A stretch of 64,000 bases of DNA from Rossellomorea sp. BNER. Lineage in GTDB: Bacteria > Bacillota > Bacilli > Bacillales > Bacillaceae_B. The stretch covers positions 62,001-126,000 of the forward strand of contig JANAVG010000007.1 of NCBI GenBank assembly GCA_024213275.1. Direction: 5' to 3'. The position numbers and the translations under genes are program-made. This document shows, in pieces, positions 35,601-43,864 of the stretch (the stretch's first letter is position 1; every line of letters begins with the position of its first letter). The notes under the pieces are model-generated. The model did no database searches. It saw only the letters and a list, made by a program, of their open reading frames with translations, and was not told where the DNA came from.

Positions 35601-36822
35601 TTGGGATGGTTAACGACACATCACTCGCGCCGACTGAAATCCCTAGTGCAGCTGCTCCTGGAGATCCAAGTGTTTTTTCACCAGGTCCTGCGTTTCCTGC
35701 TGCAACGACCGCAACAACTCCTGAGAGCATCGCATTATTAATTGCAATGGATGTAGGATTGAGGGGATCATTGACATTGGATCCCAATGACAAGTTGATA
35801 ACATCCATTCCATCTTTGACCGCCTTGTCAATACCTGCCAAGACCGCAGTGGTCGATCCGGTCCCATATGGACCCAATACCCGGTACGCATATAGATCAA
35901 CATCAGGTGCTACTCCCTTAACGGCAGATGCCGAGCTGTTTTTCTTTTGTGCTGCGATGGATCCAGATACGTGAGTACCATGGTATGTATAATAACTACC
36001 ACCACGTGAGTATTCAGGCTGTCCCGACTCCTTCCAGTCTTGATAGGTTGCCTCCATCGGATCGGAATCATTATCGACAAAATCGTATCCGCCTTTAAAG
36101 ACACCTTTTAAATCTGGATGGTTATAGTCAACACCTGTATCAATAACCCCCACCTTCACGCCTTCTCCTGTAATATTCTCTTCGTGAAGCTTGTCCGCAC
36201 CGATTTGAATAAGGCTTTCATCTACCCTTGTTGAAGTGGATGTCTTCACTACATTTGACTCTTTTGGGAGTTCGATGCTAACTTCTTGATCCTTCCAAAT
36301 CCGTTCGACAACTCCTGTACTGAGCAGCTCTTGTACTGCCGTTCCCGGTAATGTCATCGCTACGCCATTGAATACGTTATGGTATTCTCTCGTGATTTTA
36401 GCGTCTTCCATTTTTTCTTCATTTGGTCTATTCAGGCTTTTTACATTTTTCCACTCTTTTTTAAACGTATCATGCTCGTCTTTTGCTTTATTTGTTGCCG
36501 TAGAAAGAGACATTCTTTTCCCTTTCAAGGCTTGCTTTGCGACCTCCACCTTTGCAGGAGCCTGCTTAAATTCAACGATAACATTGACTAATTCAGAGCT
36601 CTTCTGATTTATATCCGGTGAAATGACGAAGCCAGGTGTGATTTCAAGTTCTTTCAATGCTTTCCTTTGCTGATCCGTTAAATCCATCAACATCTGCTCT
36701 ACATTTTTCGGTTTATTTTGAAAATCATCCTCGGCAATCGCTCCAGATGGAACACCTGCTGAAACTAACAAACTAGCAATTAAAGTGCCCGTAAAAATAG
36801 GTTTCATTTTTCCTATATTCAT
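32659..36822 (-). CDS. Multidomain secreted subtilase with cohesin-like and dockerin-like domains (divergent copy)
   Basis: A 1387-residue protease with the same plan as copy 1 but clearly diverged. Signal peptide 1-30, I9 propeptide about 76-185, catalytic Asp228 (VGVIDTGVD), His281 (YHGTHVSG), Asn377 (VAAAGN) and Ser596 (NGTSMASPH); PA insert about 440-535. The cohesin-like domain is at about 1045-1195 (VRLGDEITMTLNLNNVQQL, LPFLDVTFKV), the regulatory-like module has VPGHLSSK, and the dockerin-like pair at 1302-1354 has better consensus loops (GDVNGDKMVDIQDA, GDINQDGKVDETD). The tail is KVTLEKLFRSIGLETRN. AGGGGGAACGTT precedes the ATG. Unlike copies 1 and 2 it has no paired upstream regulator and no 48-bp element. 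Confidence 0.9.
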   Translation of the reverse strand: MNIGKMKPIFTGTLIASLLVSAGVPSGAIAEDDFQNKPKNVEQMLMDLTDQQRKALKELEITPGFVISPDINQKSSELVNVIVEFKQAPAKVEVAKQALKGKRMSLSTATNKAKDEHDTFKKEWKNVKSLNRPNEEKMEDAKITREYHNVFNGVAMTLPGTAVQELLSTGVVERIWKDQEVSIELPKESNVVKTSTSTRVDESLIQIGADKLHEENITGEGVKVGVIDTGVDYNHPDLKGVFKGGYDFVDNDSDPMEATYQDWKESGQPEYSRGGSYYTYHGTHVSGSIAAQKKNSSASAVKGVAPDVDLYAYRVLGPYGTGSTTAVLAGIDKAVKDGMDVINLSLGSNVNDPLNPTSIAINNAMLSGVVAVVAAGNAGPGEKTLGSPGAAALGISVGASDVSLTIPTFTASAGDQTLTDMQLLAQNYTDHLEDLTNLTLPIVEVGIGTKADFNQKDVAGKVALIQRGDITFDEKVQNAKVAGAKAAIVYNNVDGEIEAFIGEGSNYIPAFRLSKAEGELLKSQNEITFESLGSVKTGGDHLAEFSSRGPANGNDDIKPDVVAPGVAIFSTMPEYLNDPQDGENYDMAYGLLNGTSMASPHVAGTAALILQEHPEYTPFEVKEALMNTADKMNGHYSVNEVGAGRIDAYESVQADTLVKVMDKTMHEQDGSLVEIDEETGSIAFGTHFKKEEGHIEDSRKVVIQNFNEQDAQEFITNVEFIPAKGQIQDAGKNGVEVTMPDTISVEAAKSAEIEPMIRVSEDAKFGRYEGYIHLVNSKNEEENYQLPFSIRVTDKGFEKMVLTRPMIANDSKVHPYYTPYTNAIINLSSPLKTIDMLVRDGKSGEAIGFMGTIDASHLMTGIDYWGDKIFTGQVYPFTNDPSEPISDKMVKLPEGDYTFEMIGYDEQGKPHSREAIVMIDNTPPEVELSMEPGLYEVNDSMYTEEEGLDGPAVWVHGNVYNSTVDALKEKGMIIDQSTNGVLWWEYNFYNHYLLNVDKDGNFRFPAAKERIDERSYLDSNLFIFDNATASEGYPESINNYMFIKEGTEYVVPSYDKEKVRLGDEITMTLNLNNVQQLASGEFSIPFYKNFFEFENVKVNEAFKKYAEQKGVTVNVSEPAVTEGNVKVGASIDQNELKIDKDLPFLDVTFKVIGDEYYAPQDLTFETRSFKYKKTSDSDPSTIRVFKDRSFTILAGHSIVNGNIKPEAFYKENGQLDYSIDYSKLGAKVYAKAADGKTYEDSEIYDNGYFTIDNLPLSENEYEIYVKVPGHLSSKVTTKVVKSVDGELAGVRMIVDMDRSYAGDVNGDKMVDIQDAIIAVFSYGKENVGVNKGDINQDGKVDETDLRFIEKNFLEKGPDAKENKKPKEKLGKVTLEKLFRSIGLETRN

Positions 36823-37383
36823 AACGTTCCCCCTGATCGTTATTATTTGTTAAACACAACTATTACACCTGTTAACACGTGATTAAAGAGACATACAATT
36901 AACTAACAAAGAGATTTTTTCATAACGAATGGGTACCCTAGTTCAAATTTTATATAACCTTCAATACTGCGGCAATGGGGGGAATTGTTCGGTAACATCC
37001 ATGCTGTTACAATGAAATCAAGATCATTCATAGGAAAAAGGGTCTACTTCTTGAACTTAATTCGTTATCAGTCGATGATTATGAAGTTAAAACAGTTTAG
37101 TAGTTTTTGAAGATACCAGAATGCTATACATGCATGTGTGAAGAACCTTTCCCCTTGCAATAAGGAACAAATAGTTTGGAAGAAATACTAATTGTTAGTC
37201 TATTATTCTCTTATTCTGCTTCACATTATCTTATTATCCATTACATTAGAAGTAGGTAAAAAAGCTCAAGGAATCGACATAAAATTCCCCTATTAAGTCC
37301 TACCAAATGGTTGAATAGGTTTGCTTTCCTTTTACTTCTATAATTTATAAGTCGTTCATTCTGCCACCAAGATCTTTTTTCAC
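36823..37383. other. Intergenic stretch upstream of the third subtilase
   Basis: About 560 bases. It must carry the promoter of the minus-strand protease; GTTAAACACAAC and CTGTTAACACG near 36850-36885 are suggestive half-sites but not identified. No gene or repeat recognised. Confidence 0.35.
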
Positions 37384-37422
37384 TAAAAAAGCAACGGCCT
37401 TTGGCCGTTGCTCTCGTTTTTT
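37384..37422 (-). terminator. Rho-independent terminator of subtilase copy 2
   Basis: GCAACGGCC and GGCCGTTGC form a perfect hairpin flanked on the minus strand by TTTTTTAG, directly after the stop codon. Confidence 0.9.
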
Positions 37423-37424
37423 CC

Positions 37425-40400
37425 TTACTGAATATTTAATTCCTTCAACACACTATCTAATGTTTGTCCTTTATATGTTTTCACAGGGTCTGGAGACTGA
37501 TCTATCCAAGGATTTTGCATTAAATAATTATTGATGACATATTGCATATCCTTTGCGTCTACGACTCCATCGAAATTAATATCCGTTTCACGTTTGTCCG
37601 TATTCCAATTAGATTGAATGAAAAGCGCGTCTTTCACATCAATCACATCATCTTTGTTCACATCTCCCGCAGGTGCAGGTTCAGGAAAGATTGCTTTCGC
37701 ATAAGGTTTCACTTCACCATTTTCTTTCAACCCGACTGTAAAAGTTTTCTTCACCTTGAAATGTCCCGGCATCTCTACCTCGACTGTGAATGGTTTATCC
37801 GTTAGTGGTAATTTAGCTAAGAAGAATTCAGAATTCACCTCTCTACTTCCAAAATCGGTTGCATATTCTCTTCCTGCTTCATCTGTTACTTTCACTTTCG
37901 CGCCCGCTTTAACATAATCAAAGGTTTTTAATGGCTCTGTCGGCACCCAAGGATTCTTAAATGCTTCCGGGAATACATGTGATTTCAAAATGGAGTACGT
38001 CCGCTCCACATGATAAGGAATACTAATACCAGTTGCGGATTTCATCGTATCATCTGTATTGGTGTACGAGACATTGAACTGTTTAAAACCTAGATCCCCC
38101 GCGTTAGAATCCTCATTTACTTTGTATGTGACATCTACCATTGGAACCTCTCCTGATCCCCCTGTTTGTGCCATATCACCGGTTAACGTCGCGGTAATGT
38201 TCGTTTTTATCATCTTCTGTCCGTCGATGGTTACATCCGTATTCACTGTTTGAATATCCAGTTTCCCATTCAATGTCGCGTGCGGTTTGATGCTTATTAC
38301 GTCGACGTTCGATGGATTCACAAAGGAATATACGGCTAGCTTCATGTTTGTCATGTTGTTCATTGCAAGGGTAACCGTCACCGTATCGCCCGGTGTTACT
38401 TTCTTTTTATCCGGATTAGCCGTTCCATACTGAGTGCCTTGTTTCACATAATATACCTGTATATAACTAGAATAGTTCCGCACTGTCGCCATGTTTTCTG
38501 CATACATTTTGACTGGTAGCACTGATACACCTGGGATCAGTGAGAGCTCTGTCGAAAACTTTCCGTCAGCGCCTAATGGAACTTCGGTTCTGTATCTACC
38601 AAACTCATAGACAAATTTATTATTGGCTTGAGACACATCCATACCAGCAGCTTTCATTTCTTCAATACCTGGATCGTAAACAGAACCTGTTAATGGTACC
38701 GTTGTTTGATCCGGACTATATTCAACCACACCAGAGCCCACGTTGAGATCGAGGGTTGGCTCTGTAACACTATAGTAAACCGGCGCATCTGAGGTAAAGG
38801 TTTTCCCTTTATCATTTGTCCCTACCATCCTGATTTTGTACAATCCTGGCTCGGTTTGTTCCTTATCATATGCGATTGGCTGATCTGGATTTCCCGTTAA
38901 CGGATGGTAATAACCTTCGTTCAGCACACCTCTTAGATAATATTCAATATTTTCATCAGCACCCATTCCGTCTAATGAACCAAGAAAACCGATTTCTTTA
39001 TTCGTTTTTGGATTGACAAGGAAGAGATCCATCGAACGCATATGAGATTTTAATTGGAAGTTAAGGCCAACTGACCATCTGATACCATTATAACCAGCCT
39101 CGACAGCGGTCGTAAAAGCAGGCGGATTTACCTCAATATGGTCAATGCCCTCTTCTGTCGTATGAATGCCAAATGGCACTCGATACGTTTCCTCCGGATT
39201 GTCTTTATTCGTGTACACCACATAACCTTCATAATTTCCTAGTTTGGCCGTTTTCGGAACTAACATCATCACCGCGGTTTTCTTTTTCTTACCTGCCTTC
39301 ACTTTCACCGTTTTTACGGTCTCCACGGTGACACCGTTTGCAGCCGCATCGTTGGCAACGTGGGAATAATCGTTAGGGAACCTTTTTTCCAATGTTTGGA
39401 ACTCCACTTTCACCTCGTATGTTTTCGTTTCTTCGCTGTTATTGTACAGCGTGACAGAGCGGGTCTCTCTTATATGCTTTCCATCTACAGCATGTGCACC
39501 AAAGCTGAGGGCACCGGTCTTCTCTTTAATCGTTTTGATTCCTTTATCAGCAAGAGTCGCGGCTCCTGAATTACTCGTTTCCGTCTTGTCATCTACTTGA
39601 ATGTTTGTTTGAGCATGTATCGCTTTATACGGATCCACACGTCCAGCGCCCACTTCAAATACACTATATTCTCCATTTAGTGGAGTCGCAGTATTCATGA
39701 GCCTCGTTTTGATCTCGGCAGGCGTCATGTCTGGGTCAGTTTCTTTTAAAAGCGCCGCTACCCCCGCAACATTTGGCGCTGCCATGGATGTTCCGGATAA
39801 ACGTTCATACGCATATTGGTAATTCCCTATTTGATCTTCTCCATGCACATAGGACGGTACCGTAGATAAGACAGATACTCCCGGAGCGGTTACTTCCGGC
39901 TTAATATCATACAAGACCCTGGATGGACCGCGAGAACTGAAGTCAGCTAATTCGTCCCCTCCGGTCACAACTTGATCCATTTTATCAAAGGAGAACGTTG
40001 CACTGCCAGAAGTTAGTGCTTGCTTCATTGCGGTTCCTTGTTCATTGTTTAGAGAGAATACAGGGATAGAGTCAAAACTTTCTCCTAAATACACATCTTC
40101 CAACGGTGGATTTGAGTTGTATAACAGAACAGCCTTTGCCCCGTTTTGCTTCGCGTTATTTATTATAGCGCCAAGATAAATCGATCCTCGTGCCACAAGG
40201 GCAATTTTTCCATTCACATCACTGTTAGTAAAATCACCATACCCTACATCCACAACCGGAAAATTTTGTCCTTTAAATTCTTCTATTTTATCGGTAAACC
40301 CTTTAGCAACCAGCTTTAAATCCGCTGATACAGTTGTATCTGCATGAAGCGTTCCTTTAAATGTTGGAATCGTAACAGATACATCACTTGCCCCGACAGT

Positions 40401-41573
40401 AAGCGCCAATGGAGAGGTACCAGGTGAACCCAGTGTATACATTCCGTTTCCTGAGTTTCCTGCTGACACCACTGCCGTTACCCCTGCCAGCACCGCATTG
40501 TTAACGGCAATACTTGTCACATACAACGGGTCGTTGTAATTCGCACCAAGCGACATGTTGATCACATCCATACCGTCCGCCACTGCTTTGTCGATCCCGG
40601 CTAAAATCGCCCCAGTACTGCCACTGCCGTAAGGACCTAACACACGATACGCATAAATATCAGCATCCGGTGCTACACCAGTAACTGCTAAATCTGACTC
40701 ATTATCCCCTTGTCCCGCAATGATTCCGGACACATGTGTTCCATGTTGCGTATAATATTCTCTTGGAATTTGTGGTGGTTTTCCTGCTTCAACCCAATCG
40801 TCATACGTTGTTTCCATCGGATCGTTATCGTTATCCACGAAATCATATCCGCCTTTATAGGCATCCTTTAAATCAGGATGATTATAGTCAATTCCTGTAT
40901 CCAGAACACCAACCTTCACACCTTCACCCGTAAAGCCTTCGTGATGAAGCTTTTCGATGCCGGGAAATGTGATAGTTGTGTGCGTTTCTGCTTGCTGCTT
41001 AGATTCTTGTTCAGAGACAGGCGGCTCGACGTGTACTTCCCTATCACTCCAAACAGCCTTTACCGCCTCAGAGTCAAGCAGTGCTTTTGCCTTGTTGGCA
41101 GGGATGGTCATCGCCACACCATTAAATGCATGCTTGTAGGACCGCTTGATTTTGTAGGCTGACTTCTTTTGTTTTAACTCTTTTTTGAAAATCGTTTGCA
41201 AATCCTTTTGAAACGTTTCATGAGCTGCGTCTACTTTTTCTTTTGCTTTTGTCTTAGATAGGGTTTTTCCTTCTATTTCCGCTTCTAGCATCGCCGTCTT
41301 TTCCGGCTTGTCCTTAAATTCAACAATGACAGAAATGGAATCGTTACTCTTTGGATCTACCTCAGGAGATAGTTGCAGCCCTCCTTGGGCATTCGTTTGT
41401 AATTGTTTAATCGCCTGACGCTGCTCTGGAGTCAGCTTTGCCAGCACTTGATCAATGCCTGAAGATGGCTTTGCATGAACATGGTGTGTTAGTGAGGCCG
41501 GTGCAAGACTGCTGCATACAAGACCTGTACTAAGTGCCAACATTGTGACATTTTTGGTTATCCTCTTTTTCAT
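37425..41573 (-). CDS. Multidomain secreted subtilase with cohesin-like and dockerin-like domains (copy 2)
   Basis: A 1382-residue protease, the closest relative of copy 1. Signal peptide 1-34 (LALSTGLVCSSLAPASL..HVHA), the shared IDQVLAKLTPEQRQAIKQL segment, I9 propeptide about 78-183, catalytic Asp225, His277 (QHGTHVSG), Asn373 and Ser596 (SGTSMAAP), PA insert about 435-535, beta modules, cohesin-like domain from about 1050 (VTPGDTVTVTLAMNNMTNM, VPMVDVTYKV), a module with MPGHFKVKKTF, dockerin-like loops at 1303-1353 (GDVNKDDVIDVKDA, TDINFDGVVDAKD) and the tail YKGQTLDSVLKELNIQ. ATG at 41573 has AAGGGA 8 bases upstream; the longer frame upstream would run through the 48-bp promoter element and is rejected. 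Confidence 0.9.
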   Translation of the reverse strand: MKKRITKNVTMLALSTGLVCSSLAPASLTHHVHAKPSSGIDQVLAKLTPEQRQAIKQLQTNAQGGLQLSPEVDPKSNDSISVIVEFKDKPEKTAMLEAEIEGKTLSKTKAKEKVDAAHETFQKDLQTIFKKELKQKKSAYKIKRSYKHAFNGVAMTIPANKAKALLDSEAVKAVWSDREVHVEPPVSEQESKQQAETHTTITFPGIEKLHHEGFTGEGVKVGVLDTGIDYNHPDLKDAYKGGYDFVDNDNDPMETTYDDWVEAGKPPQIPREYYTQHGTHVSGIIAGQGDNESDLAVTGVAPDADIYAYRVLGPYGSGSTGAILAGIDKAVADGMDVINMSLGANYNDPLYVTSIAVNNAVLAGVTAVVSAGNSGNGMYTLGSPGTSPLALTVGASDVSVTIPTFKGTLHADTTVSADLKLVAKGFTDKIEEFKGQNFPVVDVGYGDFTNSDVNGKIALVARGSIYLGAIINNAKQNGAKAVLLYNSNPPLEDVYLGESFDSIPVFSLNNEQGTAMKQALTSGSATFSFDKMDQVVTGGDELADFSSRGPSRVLYDIKPEVTAPGVSVLSTVPSYVHGEDQIGNYQYAYERLSGTSMAAPNVAGVAALLKETDPDMTPAEIKTRLMNTATPLNGEYSVFEVGAGRVDPYKAIHAQTNIQVDDKTETSNSGAATLADKGIKTIKEKTGALSFGAHAVDGKHIRETRSVTLYNNSEETKTYEVKVEFQTLEKRFPNDYSHVANDAAANGVTVETVKTVKVKAGKKKKTAVMMLVPKTAKLGNYEGYVVYTNKDNPEETYRVPFGIHTTEEGIDHIEVNPPAFTTAVEAGYNGIRWSVGLNFQLKSHMRSMDLFLVNPKTNKEIGFLGSLDGMGADENIEYYLRGVLNEGYYHPLTGNPDQPIAYDKEQTEPGLYKIRMVGTNDKGKTFTSDAPVYYSVTEPTLDLNVGSGVVEYSPDQTTVPLTGSVYDPGIEEMKAAGMDVSQANNKFVYEFGRYRTEVPLGADGKFSTELSLIPGVSVLPVKMYAENMATVRNYSSYIQVYYVKQGTQYGTANPDKKKVTPGDTVTVTLAMNNMTNMKLAVYSFVNPSNVDVISIKPHATLNGKLDIQTVNTDVTIDGQKMIKTNITATLTGDMAQTGGSGEVPMVDVTYKVNEDSNAGDLGFKQFNVSYTNTDDTMKSATGISIPYHVERTYSILKSHVFPEAFKNPWVPTEPLKTFDYVKAGAKVKVTDEAGREYATDFGSREVNSEFFLAKLPLTDKPFTVEVEMPGHFKVKKTFTVGLKENGEVKPYAKAIFPEPAPAGDVNKDDVIDVKDALFIQSNWNTDKRETDINFDGVVDAKDMQYVINNYLMQNPWIDQSPDPVKTYKGQTLDSVLKELNIQ

Positions 41574-41610
41574 CCGTCTTTTCCCTTCTTTCTTATCTGG
41601 TGATATATTC

Positions 41611-41658
41611 ATAATATTTAAATTTGATAGAATATAACTTTTGCAAAATTTCATCAAA
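41611..41658 (-). promoter_or_regulatory. 48-bp promoter element, copy C (before subtilase copy 2)
   Basis: TTTGAT-N24-ATCAAA-N6-TATTAT on the minus strand, ending 37 bases before the ATG, the same distance as copy A before subtilase copy 1. Confidence 0.75.
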
Positions 41659-41756
41659 TTCAGTTTTTTAACCAAGAGAGTTTCAGTTTTTTAATTGTCT
41701 TAATCACCGGGATCATTTAGAAAAATAGATTAGCTATGCCGCTCTGTAAAACTGCG

Positions 41757-43022
41757 TTAGAATATTTCCTCGTATTCTTTTATACCTAATAGTTGTATAT
41801 ATTTGTTTTTTTGGTCAGGAGTCGCATGATGCCTGTATTTCCAATAAATGAAAAGACATTTTTTAAATCTCTCTACATTGCCTATTTGATTTGCTGTATA
41901 CGCCACATTCAATAGTTCATTCAATCCTTCCGGCAATATAAGGGTTTTGCACTGGTACAAAGCATGTGCGTAACGAAAATCCAAATACATCTTCTGCTTT
42001 AGCCACGTTTCTTTACTTACAGCCATGTCATCAATTATATGCTGATACCAATCTAACAGCTGTTTTGCATCCTCTATTCTATTCAAGTGAACATATGCCT
42101 CGAGCACCTTTGGCAAACCAATATACGTATCCTCTCTACCTTCTAACCAAGCAAGATACTCATCTGCATACTCCAAGTGTCCAAAATCTAAAAAAGCAGC
42201 AAGTCGGTTTCCAGCGGATATATCAGCAAAATATTCGTTTACTTGAGCGTATTGAGCCGTAAGAGCCAGTACCTCTTCAAGTGAACCGCCCAGGCGTGCC
42301 AATGAAAAGCTTTTATACATAAGAGCTCTTGCATAATACTCGCCCTCCTTGACCATGCCCTCCAACCTCTCAGCGTAATACAATACTTCTTCCCATTGCT
42401 CGCGTCTATAGTAAAACGCTGTAATCCATAAGTATGCTTCCATTCTAGCTTCTCTTGGCATGCACATCAGATACTCCAACACATGCGTAAGTGCATGTTG
42501 TCCGTTCTCAGTCATTCTCACAATGTAAAATCGCCTAAAATAACTGGTTGCCAGTTGTTTTGAAAAATTATTTGGTTCATGTTCAATGATCAACTCGTAT
42601 AGTGGTAACGCCTTCTCTTCTTTTTTGGCTTTAAACAGCTTCTCCGCGACAGAAAAAATATAGGTCAAATAGTTGGTTCGGATCGTGTCTGATGTTTCTG
42701 CTGTCATGGTAAGCAGCAGTTCACGGCTCTGCATCTCGTAACCATGCGTTATACACTTATACAAGAACTGAACACTTCTACGCTTGTCGAATAGTTTGTT
42801 CTCGTTAAAGCATTCCTCTACATAGTACGGATATAGAGAACCTTCCGCTAACCCAAGAGCTTTTGTAATGGCATCCAGATGTTTTAGAGAAAGTGATTGC
42901 TTGTGATTAAAAATACGACTTATATCACTCATATGGATACCCGAACCTTGAGCTAACTCTATTTTTCTCCATTTTTTTCCCTTCATTGAGTGCTGAATCT
43001 TCTGAAATAAAACTGCATTCAT
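41757..43022 (-). CDS. XRE-type HTH regulator with TPR-like repeats (RRNPP-like), copy 2
   Basis: A 421-residue paralogue of the regulator at 29581-30834, colinear throughout: MNAVLFQKIQHSMKGKKW, GIHMSDISRIFNHKQSLSLK, LYPYYVEECFNENKLFDKRR, YIFSVAEKLFKAKKEEKALP and DFRYAHALYQCKT all have direct counterparts. HTH at 1-65, helical repeats after it. AGGTGA precedes ATG at 43022. It lies directly upstream of subtilase copy 2, as its paralogue lies upstream of copy 1, and it has the 48-bp element in its own promoter, so it may be autoregulated. A peptide ligand is inferred from the family only. Confidence 0.8.
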   Translation of the reverse strand: MNAVLFQKIQHSMKGKKWRKIELAQGSGIHMSDISRIFNHKQSLSLKHLDAITKALGLAEGSLYPYYVEECFNENKLFDKRRSVQFLYKCITHGYEMQSRELLLTMTAETSDTIRTNYLTYIFSVAEKLFKAKKEEKALPLYELIIEHEPNNFSKQLATSYFRRFYIVRMTENGQHALTHVLEYLMCMPREARMEAYLWITAFYYRREQWEEVLYYAERLEGMVKEGEYYARALMYKSFSLARLGGSLEEVLALTAQYAQVNEYFADISAGNRLAAFLDFGHLEYADEYLAWLEGREDTYIGLPKVLEAYVHLNRIEDAKQLLDWYQHIIDDMAVSKETWLKQKMYLDFRYAHALYQCKTLILPEGLNELLNVAYTANQIGNVERFKKCLFIYWKYRHHATPDQKNKYIQLLGIKEYEEIF

Positions 43023-43113
43023 TCGTCTCACCTGCTATTTGTTTTCGAATTCAATCATTTTTTTGTACGCTATATGATTTTGTAATTCTTACTAACCAGC
43101 CGTTTGCAATTTC

Positions 43114-43161
43114 ATTATAATGATATTTGATTTGATTATATTTCTGAAAAATTTCATCAAA
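43114..43161 (-). promoter_or_regulatory. 48-bp promoter element, copy D (before regulator copy 2)
   Basis: TTTGAT-N24-ATCAAA-N6-TATAAT on the minus strand, about 92 bases before the regulator ATG. The spacer GAAATTTTTCAGAAATATAA resembles the other three copies. Confidence 0.75.
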
Positions 43162-43232
43162 TTAATTTTAGTCCCTTATCAATCAGGGCATTCTCGGTTC
43201 AGGTGCAAAAACTTAAAGATAATGACATGTAA

Positions 43233-43439
43233 TCTCTAAATCTTGGACATACTGAAACCATTACTCTAAGTTCACTAAATCCAACTCATTTTGATATTCA
43301 AGAACGTATACCAGAACATCATGTAGCACTTGTAATAGAAGAAATAGTTGATTTACATCTATTTATTTATAGAACTATTCGGATCCTCCAAGTAAAAAGT
43401 AGGGAGAGCTCATTGTTCAGCAAACACGCCCTTGAATAA
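43233..43439 (+). pseudogene. Possible transposase N-terminal fragment (IS1182-like)
   Basis: A 68-codon open stretch without start codon or ribosome binding site reads THFDIQERIPEHHVALVIEE followed by IVD. The pattern ..IPEHH..VIEEIVD resembles the N-terminal segment of IS1182-family transposases (..LVPENHLVRVVNE..). The call is weak by itself but a clearer IS1182 fragment lies 2 kb away on the other side of the gerA-type gene. Confidence 0.35.
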
Positions 43440-43545
43440 GCTACTACATAATGATTTCGAATTGTGTATTACTTTTTGCATATTAAAAGCGTTACAAGCA
43501 CTTGAGATTTTCATAGGCATATAGTGTATCTAAGGAGTGATCACT

Positions 43546-43770
43546 ATGCCATGGCAACTAAAAATAAGAAACTTAATTGGTCAGCCTATTGGAATTTCGC
43601 TTGCGAATGGGCAAGGGACTTCAGGTGTTTTGTGCGGTATCTCTTACGGAAAGCTGCTTGTCATTGAATATTTATATCAAGCACAATTTTCCTTAAAACA
43701 ATACGATTTTTATATGATCCAAGATATAAATGCATTTCCACCTTGTCAAAGTCCGCAACCAGTATATTAA
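43546..43770 (+). CDS. Small conserved-looking protein of unknown function
   Basis: A 74-residue protein, MPWQLKIRNLIGQPIGISLA then NGQGTSGVLCGI, with alternating beta-strand-like segments and a Pro/Cys-containing tail. TAAGGAGTGATC precedes ATG at 43546. The compact beta pattern (GQPIGISL..GVLCGI..LLVIEYLY..DFYMIQDI) recalls small Sm-like/DUF2642-type proteins of spore formers, but I cannot assign a family with confidence. It stands alone next to a germination-receptor-type gene. Confidence 0.6.
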   Translation: MPWQLKIRNLIGQPIGISLANGQGTSGVLCGISYGKLLVIEYLYQAQFSLKQYDFYMIQDINAFPPCQSPQPVY

Positions 43771-43794
43771 TTACTCCAAATCCCCGGGCACACA

Positions 43795-43827
43795 GAAAAA
43801 GCGCATTTCTTGCTCCAGAAATGCGCC
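43795..43827. terminator. Terminator between converging genes
   Basis: GCGCATTTCT and AGAAATGCGC form a perfect hairpin; on the minus strand it is followed by TTTTTCTG, so it mainly serves the gerA-type gene. Confidence 0.75.
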
Positions 43828-43864
43828 TGTTCGTTGAAGAAAATATTAAATTGACTATTAATAA

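Noticed and set aside
35561-35974. 137-codon plus-strand frame inside the third subtilase
   Set aside because: Antisense shadow of the conserved catalytic domain; the same kind of shadow appears opposite the other subtilases.
41574-41675. N-terminal extension of subtilase copy 2 from an upstream start
   Set aside because: It would translate through the 48-bp promoter element, precede a good signal peptide and lacks a ribosome binding site; ATG at 41573 has one.
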